Positions 42,625 through 47,852 of a stretch of 47,852 bases of DNA are shown in pieces. The notes under the pieces are model-generated. The model searched no databases. It had not been told where the DNA came from and was given only the letters and a program-made list of their open reading frames with translations. Positions within the stretch are counted from its first letter, which is position 1. Each line of letters starts with the position of its first letter. The position numbers and the translations under genes were made by a program. Source of the stretch: Hyphomicrobiales bacterium (GTDB lineage Bacteria; Pseudomonadota; Alphaproteobacteria; Rhizobiales; Methyloligellaceae); the NCBI GenBank assembly GCA_028280515.1, contig JANQLP010000210.1, positions 1 through 47,852 of the forward strand. The letters are read 5' to 3'.

Positions 42625-44781
42625 TTAAAACGCGACGGAGAGGCCGCCGAAGACGGCGAGCCCCTGCCCCGGCGTGAACACCCGGGCGTTCTCGATCGAC
42701 TGATCCGCAACGGTCGAAACGTTGGAGATGTATCTCTTGTCAGTCAGGTTCTCCGCAGACACAAAGAAGCGGACGTTGTCGGTGACGTCGTAGCCTGCAG
42801 TCGCGCCAATGAGCTGATATCCCGGCACCTGAACCGTATTGGCGAAGTCGACGAAAGGTCCGTCCGGAACCCAGCGGAAGTTGACGGCGGCGTACCATCG
42901 GCCTTTTTCCAGACGGAGTTCCGACACATAGACATGCTTCGGCACGCCGGCGAGACTGTTGCCGTCGAACGGAAATGCCTGCCCGTTCAGGTCCCGGGGA
43001 TCGCTCGTGAAGAAGAAATCGTTATAGGTGTAGATGTTCCGCCAGATCAGCTCGCCGCCCCTTTCCCTGAGCGCTGGCGGCGTCAGAAACAGATCGACGC
43101 CGAGCTCGACGCCTTGGTGGACCGTCTTGTCCGCATTGAAGGTGGCCGACACGAAGCCGCCGAAGCTTGGCTGGGCCAGGTCGATAAACTCGTTCCTGAT
43201 ACAGCTGCGGTAGAGCGAGAGATCCCAAGCGATCCAGTCGCGCTGGCCCCGTGTGCCGGCCTCGATCGTCCAGGCGTCTTGCGCAGCGAGCGGGGTGAAG
43301 TCGAGCACGCCGCCGGCTGTGAGATCGGAGATCCCGGCCGGCTCGAAACCGCGATTCACGTTGAAGAAAAGCTGCGCATTGTCGTCAATGTCCCAGAGCA
43401 GACCGAAACGCGGATTGATCTGGGATTCGGTCACTTCGCCGTCGACGGCGTTGAACACGTTCTCGCTGTCGCGAAGGGTATTGAGATACTGCAAGCCGAT
43501 GACGGCGGTCAGCTCACCCCTCAACGGAATGTCGGCCTCCCCATAGACCAGCACATTGCGCGCACCCTGGTCGCTGCGACTCTTCAAGGCGCCGCGCGCG
43601 CCAAAATCGTTCTCGAAACGCCGTGCATCATTGTCGGACGCGGCAATCTCCGCACCGATTACCCAGTCGACCGTACGACCGGCCAGTTCACCGTCGCCCA
43701 TGAGACGAGAGAAACCTCCGACCTCATGCTCATCCTGCACGATGACGCCGGCGAAGCGGGTAATCGCATGGTCGAGATCGCGGAAGGCATACCAGGCGCC
43801 GAGCTCCAGCGTGGCACCATCCAATGGAACGACCGTCTTGTTGGCGATGCGAAACACATCCAGATTGCGGTCCCAATCGTCCGCTTCCGGGCCCGGGTCC
43901 AGCACCGTCACCGGGCCTCCGGGAAAGAAGGGGCCGATCGTCACCGGGCGGCCCGCCGCCGTTGGATTGGCGAGCGCGTCGTCGAGGCCCAGACTGCCCG
44001 CCAGCTCGAAGTTATCGCTGAGCGCGGTCAGATAAAGGCGCGTCTCGACGCCGTTGGCGAACGTGTAACCGGTATTGGAATGTCCGTAGATACCGCGCAC
44101 ATCGCTGTGATCGCGATACCCGTCCGAGCGCAGGCCCGTCACGCCGCCATAAAAGTCCCATTGGTCATCGGCGTGGGCGACGCTGGCGCTCGTACGCGCC
44201 GTGCCGAAACTGCCGCCTTCGGCGCGGAACGTATATGTCTCGTCTCGCGTACGGCCCGTCGGGGTCACGATGTTGATGGCTCCACCGAGGGACGCCGCAC
44301 CGTAGCGCAGACCGTTCGCGCCTTTGAAGACCTCGATGTAATCGACCGTCAGCGGATCGATTTCCTGAAACTCGGTGCTGCCGCTCGCCCGCGAGATCGG
44401 CACGCCGTCCCGGCGGACGGTGATCCCCCGCCGTTCGAAGGTGGAGTTGAGGCCAGACCCTCTGATGGAGATCCGGGTTTCGCGTTGGGCGGAGGTATCG
44501 GCATAAACGCCGGGTGTGAACACCAGCGTATCCCCGATGCTCTGGGCGAAGTCATCCAGAAACACATCGGATTCGACAAACCCGATGCCTCCCGGAACAC
44601 GTTTCAACATGTCGCGGGCTTCGTCTGCGTTCGGCGCGGTTAACGACCGCTCTTCAAAAACAGTGATTTCATCCAGGATGATCTGTTGACCTACCCCTTG
44701 GGCAAGGGCGCTGGCAGGCGCGTAGAATGTCGCGGCGCCCGCAAGGGCGCGGGCCGCGAACAAAGCAGCTTTCGTATTCAC
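42625..44781 (-). CDS. TonB-dependent outer-membrane receptor
   Basis: A 718-residue outer-membrane receptor that takes up a large ligand, such as a siderophore or metal complex, using TonB energy. A signal peptide of about 27 residues ends at ASALAQ. A TonB box lies at DEITVFEER (residues about 38-45). The plug follows, with GDTLVFTPGVYADTSAQRET, ISIRGSGLNSTFERRGITV and YGAASLGGAINIVTPTGR. The beta-barrel ends VFGGLSVAF with the terminal aromatic residue expected for barrel insertion. The start is GTG 44781. Its partners are the PepSY protein downstream and the DUF2946 protein upstream. No ferric-uptake box or riboswitch was recognised in 44782-44867. Confidence 0.93.
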   Translation of the reverse strand: MNTKAALFAARALAGAATFYAPASALAQGVGQQIILDEITVFEERSLTAPNADEARDMLKRVPGGIGFVESDVFLDDFAQSIGDTLVFTPGVYADTSAQRETRISIRGSGLNSTFERRGITVRRDGVPISRASGSTEFQEIDPLTVDYIEVFKGANGLRYGAASLGGAINIVTPTGRTRDETYTFRAEGGSFGTARTSASVAHADDQWDFYGGVTGLRSDGYRDHSDVRGIYGHSNTGYTFANGVETRLYLTALSDNFELAGSLGLDDALANPTAAGRPVTIGPFFPGGPVTVLDPGPEADDWDRNLDVFRIANKTVVPLDGATLELGAWYAFRDLDHAITRFAGVIVQDEHEVGGFSRLMGDGELAGRTVDWVIGAEIAASDNDARRFENDFGARGALKSRSDQGARNVLVYGEADIPLRGELTAVIGLQYLNTLRDSENVFNAVDGEVTESQINPRFGLLWDIDDNAQLFFNVNRGFEPAGISDLTAGGVLDFTPLAAQDAWTIEAGTRGQRDWIAWDLSLYRSCIRNEFIDLAQPSFGGFVSATFNADKTVHQGVELGVDLFLTPPALRERGGELIWRNIYTYNDFFFTSDPRDLNGQAFPFDGNSLAGVPKHVYVSELRLEKGRWYAAVNFRWVPDGPFVDFANTVQVPGYQLIGATAGYDVTDNVRFFVSAENLTDKRYISNVSTVADQSIENARVFTPGQGLAVFGGLSVAF

Positions 44782-44867
44782 GGAACGGGTGTCTCTCTCT
44801 TTCAGTCACGCACGACCCGACAGCGCGGTTCGGCGCGCGATACAAACGGCAAAGGTGATGAAGCGGT

Positions 44868-45290
44868 TTAGAGAGAGGTCGTGGGAGGTGCGCGTAAGCC
44901 CAGAGGCGGCCCATGTGGACGGTAGACGACAGCCGTCTCAAAGCGGGGCGTCGTGACTGCCTGATGCCTGAAAACGATGAGCTGCGTCAGATGGTGTTCC
45001 GGCAATGGAACGCCGTGAACGAGAACACAGAACGGACAGTGTGAGTTTTTGCGGCTGTCTTCCTGCCGGTCGCCGAGAAGGTCCGACAGTAACGCTTCGG
45101 CTTCCGCTGCAGCTTCTTCGGACAGCGTCCCGAAAGCCGGGCAAAGGAAGCCGGCGAGGTCGAGTCCTGGACGCGATGCGAGTGCGGCCGGCGCTATCAA
45201 TTGCATGAGAAGCGCAAGGATCGCCAGGTGGCGACCTAAAGACCGCAAAAGATGTCCACGCACGTTCAACAACGCCTCCAGCCGCGCCAT
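44868..45290 (-). CDS. DUF2946-like membrane or secreted protein with CPFC motif
   Basis: A 140-residue protein with one hydrophobic helix (HLAILALLMQLIAPAALA) that could be a signal anchor, an acidic middle and the HCPFCVLVHG motif (a CxxC pair preceded by His), then LPEHH and a His/Pro-rich end. This matches the DUF2946 type often encoded with TonB receptors and PepSY proteins. The CxxC and histidines suggest binding of copper, iron or another metal. It is the first gene of the leftward uptake operon. Its exact role is not known. Confidence 0.7.
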   Translation of the reverse strand: MARLEALLNVRGHLLRSLGRHLAILALLMQLIAPAALASRPGLDLAGFLCPAFGTLSEEAAAEAEALLSDLLGDRQEDSRKNSHCPFCVLVHGVPLPEHHLTQLIVFRHQAVTTPRFETAVVYRPHGPPLGLRAPPTTSL

Positions 45291-45516
45291 CTGAACACGA
45301 CAGCCAAAGCGGATGTCAATCGAACCGTATCGCGCCTATTGTCGCATCGGGCGTGGGAGAAAAGAGTCTGTTCACTGTTTTCTGCAAACGGCGGCACGCA
45401 AACTTTGTAGTCGCCTTCGGCGCCTGCTTATTCCGTACGCCGGGGCGCCGCGCGCGGGTTGTGAGCGCATGTGTATCGCCGTAAGGTTTTGCCGACACAC
45501 AGCACATAGCCCCGAG

Positions 45517-46074
45517 ATGAAACCGGTCAGCCGCAGAAAGTTCCTGAACAACACGGTTCGCACTGCCGGGCTGGGCGCGGCCATCGGCTGCAGTCCCGCA
45601 GGGGTGATCGCGGCGCAGGGAAGTCGGCCCCAAACCTTGCGCGTCTTCTCCGCACCACAGGCCGAGACCTATGCGGCATGGTGCGACCATCTTGCGATCG
45701 GCGCGGCGGAGGCGGGGGTCGCCTTCTTCGTCGACAAGTATCTTGCCGAAAATCACACGGAATCTCTCCTGCTGATAAGGTACCTGCTGAACCCGCCCTT
45801 CGCCGATTTCTATCTCGGCGGCATTGCAGGAATAGAACAGGAGAGCCGAGCCCGCTTCTCAAAGCCGTTTCCCGAGCTTCCAAGACGTGCCCGGGATGCG
45901 GTTGTGCATGCGGCTGTGACCTCGTCGACCGTTGCCTGGACCGAACCCAATCCTAATTTCTTTTACTTTGTCTCCAGGAGTGATGCCGTCGACGTGGTCT
46001 ATGGAACGATGAGAGGTTTCCGCGATCTGGACATCCCCTACCTGCAACATATTCGGCCAGACCGCCCCTGGTAG
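45517..46074 (+). CDS. Gluconate 2-dehydrogenase subunit 3-like protein, Tat-exported
   Basis: A 185-residue protein of the gluconate 2-dehydrogenase subunit 3 family, the small partner of membrane-bound GMC dehydrogenases. It starts MKPVSRRKFLNNTVRTAG, a twin-arginine (SRRKFL) signal, so it is likely exported folded and carries the large subunit along. Family parts are FVDKYLAENHTESLLLIRYL and the C-terminal YGTMRGFRDLDIPYLQHIRP. The start is ATG 45517; the frame is open upstream to 45313 but without a plausible protein. It is 23 nt from the GMC gene. The gap 45291-45516 is a divergent promoter region with no clear operator. Confidence 0.85.
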   Translation: MKPVSRRKFLNNTVRTAGLGAAIGCSPAGVIAAQGSRPQTLRVFSAPQAETYAAWCDHLAIGAAEAGVAFFVDKYLAENHTESLLLIRYLLNPPFADFYLGGIAGIEQESRARFSKPFPELPRRARDAVVHAAVTSSTVAWTEPNPNFFYFVSRSDAVDVVYGTMRGFRDLDIPYLQHIRPDRPW

Positions 46075-46097
46075 ACCCGAGATAGAGGCGCCACGGA

Positions 46098-47681
46098 ATG
46101 CGAGCAGAAGTTGATGATCCGGTTGAGGTGTTGGTCGTCGGATCAGGCTTCGCGGGCAGCACGATCGCCGCCGAACTCGCCGGGTCCGGGTTTTCCGTGC
46201 TGACCCTGGAAGCCGGTCCCGAGCGCAGACTCGATGACATGATCAGCTCGCAGATATGGTCGCGCCGCATCAGATGGGGCGGTCCGCCCGTTGTCGAGGA
46301 CGGCGACCTCGTCAGCGCGACGAACTTCGGCATGGGTTGGGGCACGGGCGGCGCCGCGCTTCACTGGTATGCGAACTGGTACCGGTTTCACGAGAGCGAC
46401 TTCAAAACGCAGACGCTGTTCGGAAAAGGACTGGACTGGCCGATCGAGTATGCCGATCTGCGCCCTTACTACGACCGCGCGCAGGTCTATGTCGGGGTTT
46501 CGGGCGACCTCGCAAAGGACCCCTGGTCACCGGAAGCGGAAGCCTACCCGATGCCGGCGCTGCCGGAACTGCCGCAGTCGCGCGCCATCAGGAAAGGGTT
46601 CGACGCGCTGGAGATGCGCAGTTCACCGAACCCGGTGGCGATCAACAGCCAAACCTATCAGCGCAGGCAGGCGTGCATCCTGGACGGCTGGTGCGATGCC
46701 GGATGCCCCATCGGCGCTCTTGCCAACCCCCTCGTGCTGCAATGGCCGAAGGCTCTTCGCGCCGGCGCGCGGCTGAAGCACAATGCCTACGTGACCAAGG
46801 TGACGACCGATGCGTCGGGCCGCCGGGCCACGGGGGTCGAGTATCGTGACAGCGGCGGCAGCCTGCATGCCCAGCCGGCAGATATCGTGGTCGTGGCCTG
46901 CCATACCATATGGAACAGCCGCCTGTTGCTCCTCTCGGCAAACGGCGCCCACCCCGACGGGCTGGCGAACGGCAGCGGCATGGTCGGCCGCCAATTCATG
47001 TCGCACCCGTTCGTCACGATCTACGGACTGTTCGATGAGCCGACATACCCCTATCTCGGCATTCTGGGCGCGAACATTCTCTCGCAGGAGGGCTACGACG
47101 AGAAGGTGCCGAAACCGGGCGCTTTCGGCAGCCGCTCATTTCAGGGCGGTCAGGCGGCCAAGCCCAACGACCTGCTCGGATGGGCCCTTGCCCGCCCGAA
47201 CGTCTACGGGCAGGCGCTTGACGACTACCTCCGCACGGCCAGTCAGCACTTCGGCAGTATGACCGTGCTTTGCGAAGAGACGCCGGTTTTCGAGAACCGG
47301 ATCGAGCTCGATGCGAAGACAACCGATGCCTTCGGGCTGCCGACGGCCAAAGTCGTCAACAATATTCCGAAGGAGAACGCTGCCCGTCTGAAGCTGGCGA
47401 AGGACGAGGGGCTGAAGATATTCCGCGCCGCCGGCACCTCCGACGTCTGGGTGAGCCGCATGAACCCGCAACACCTGCTCGGGGGCACGGCGATGGGTGA
47501 TAATCCCGACCGATCCGTGACGAACTCCTACGGCCAGACCCACCAGGTGGACAATCTCTTTCTTGCCGGAGCGAGCCTCTTTCCAACTTCCGCCGCCGTC
47601 AATCCGACGGCCACGTTGACGAGCCTGGCGCTCAGATCCGCTGACTACATCCGTGACAATCGCGCCGCATTGTTGCGATGA
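46098..47681 (+). CDS. GMC-family FAD dehydrogenase (gluconate/polyol dehydrogenase large subunit-like)
   Basis: A 527-residue GMC oxidoreductase that oxidises an alcohol or sugar acid with FAD. The FAD site is VLVVGSGFAGSTIAAELA near the N-terminus. Further features are NFGMGWGTGGAALHWYANW, a Cys-rich stretch (CILDGWCDAGCPIG) seen in gluconate/sorbitol dehydrogenases, the catalytic His region NPQHLLGGTAMG and the C-terminal AAVNPTATLTSLALRSADYI. It has no signal peptide and probably leaves the cell with the Tat-targeted subunit 3. The usual third subunit, a membrane multi-heme cytochrome c, is not in the window. Confidence 0.9.
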   Translation: MRAEVDDPVEVLVVGSGFAGSTIAAELAGSGFSVLTLEAGPERRLDDMISSQIWSRRIRWGGPPVVEDGDLVSATNFGMGWGTGGAALHWYANWYRFHESDFKTQTLFGKGLDWPIEYADLRPYYDRAQVYVGVSGDLAKDPWSPEAEAYPMPALPELPQSRAIRKGFDALEMRSSPNPVAINSQTYQRRQACILDGWCDAGCPIGALANPLVLQWPKALRAGARLKHNAYVTKVTTDASGRRATGVEYRDSGGSLHAQPADIVVVACHTIWNSRLLLLSANGAHPDGLANGSGMVGRQFMSHPFVTIYGLFDEPTYPYLGILGANILSQEGYDEKVPKPGAFGSRSFQGGQAAKPNDLLGWALARPNVYGQALDDYLRTASQHFGSMTVLCEETPVFENRIELDAKTTDAFGLPTAKVVNNIPKENAARLKLAKDEGLKIFRAAGTSDVWVSRMNPQHLLGGTAMGDNPDRSVTNSYGQTHQVDNLFLAGASLFPTSAAVNPTATLTSLALRSADYIRDNRAALLR

Positions 47682-47761
47682 CTGCCTGTGCGCCCATTCC
47701 GCCGCACACCCCCTGACGCGCAGGTCAACGTTGCCCGCCTCCCGGTGCGCAGAAAGGCCGT

Positions 47762-47852
47762 TCAGCCGTCCTGCTGAGGCTTCACCCGTGTGTCGGCAAC
47801 CAGAATTCCCGCATCGTACAGCTCCTGCAGGTCGGACGCGCCCAGGTCGAGG
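47762..47852 (-). CDS. C-terminal end of a CaiB/BaiF-like CoA-transferase (partial)
   Basis: The minus strand encodes LDLGASDLQELYDAGILVAD and then TRVKPQQDG before a TGA at 47762-47764. The pattern resembles the C-terminus of family III CoA-transferases (LGLS-x-x-EI-x-x-L-x-x-x-GVI). The gene continues past the window edge. It is similar to the frameshifted copy at 40877-41078 in the same orientation. The family call rests on only 29 residues and is moderate. Confidence 0.55.
   Translation of the reverse strand, partial: LDLGASDLQELYDAGILVADTRVKPQQDG

Noticed and set aside
42934-44643. 569-residue plus-strand frame opposite the TonB receptor gene
   Set aside because: Antisense shadow; the minus strand encodes signal peptide, TonB box, plug and barrel end.
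44782-44867. Cobalamin riboswitch or Fur box ahead of the TonB receptor gene
   Set aside because: The gap is only 86 nt and shows neither a B12-box-like element nor a GATAATGATAATCATTATC-like palindrome.
45313-45516. N-terminal extension of the gluconate-dehydrogenase subunit 3 gene
   Set aside because: The Tat signal starts at ATG 45517; an upstream extension would bury it and has no protein-like character.

Overview
The window is high-GC bacterial DNA, densely coding, with many ATGA/GTGA stop-start overlaps. The gene content is typical of a free-living alphaproteobacterium, most likely of the Hyphomicrobiales/Rhizobiales type: TRAP and TAXI-TRAP uptake systems, a Fur-family Zur with znu genes, a C-P lyase operon with a DUF1045 partner, an ScfR-type regulator and DUF3422. 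Lineage is inferred from gene content only. I saw no rRNA, tRNA, CRISPR array, insertion sequence or phage gene.

Left part (18-8401, all +): one catabolic operon. It has a TRAP transporter (binding protein plus fused permease), a 47-residue membrane protein, an IlvD/Edd [2Fe-2S] sugar-acid dehydratase, an RraA-type aldolase, a HisD-family alcohol dehydrogenase, an SDR and a 4HBT thioesterase. This suggests uptake and dehydration/aldol cleavage of an acidic or polyhydroxy substrate. Next is the zinc regulon (8411-11825): znuC-znuB-zur runs left and znuA runs right from a shared region holding two tandem Zur-like boxes.

11834-20380: a LysR regulator faces a TAXI-TRAP system (binding protein, fused permease, universal stress protein). 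These are followed by a DadA-like FAD oxidoreductase, an Asp/Glu-racemase-family protein and a MmgE/PrpD protein, probably an amino-acid or organic-acid utilisation operon.

20405-30408: phosphonate utilisation. phnGHIJKLMN runs right behind a Pho box. phnC-phnD-phnE and a DUF1045 2H-phosphoesterase run left and meet it tail to tail. PhnJ keeps Gly32 and all four key cysteines. No phnP, phnF or second phnE is present.

30708-40654: a DUF3422 membrane protein, an ScfR/XRE regulator and a PanE-like dehydrogenase. Then comes a carbohydrate cluster with a pyrophosphate-type phosphofructokinase, a DUF4922 GalT-like nucleotidyltransferase, a P-loop sugar/nucleoside kinase, a sucrose-phosphate-synthase-like GT4 enzyme and GlgC. 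This is the best candidate for an undescribed system.

40877-47852: a PepSY membrane protein, a TonB-dependent receptor and a DUF2946 protein (metal or siderophore uptake), plus a Tat-exported gluconate-2-dehydrogenase-like subunit 3 and a GMC flavoprotein. This block lies between a decayed 3' end of a CaiB/BaiF-like CoA-transferase gene and the 3' end of an apparently intact relative at the window edge, both in the same orientation.
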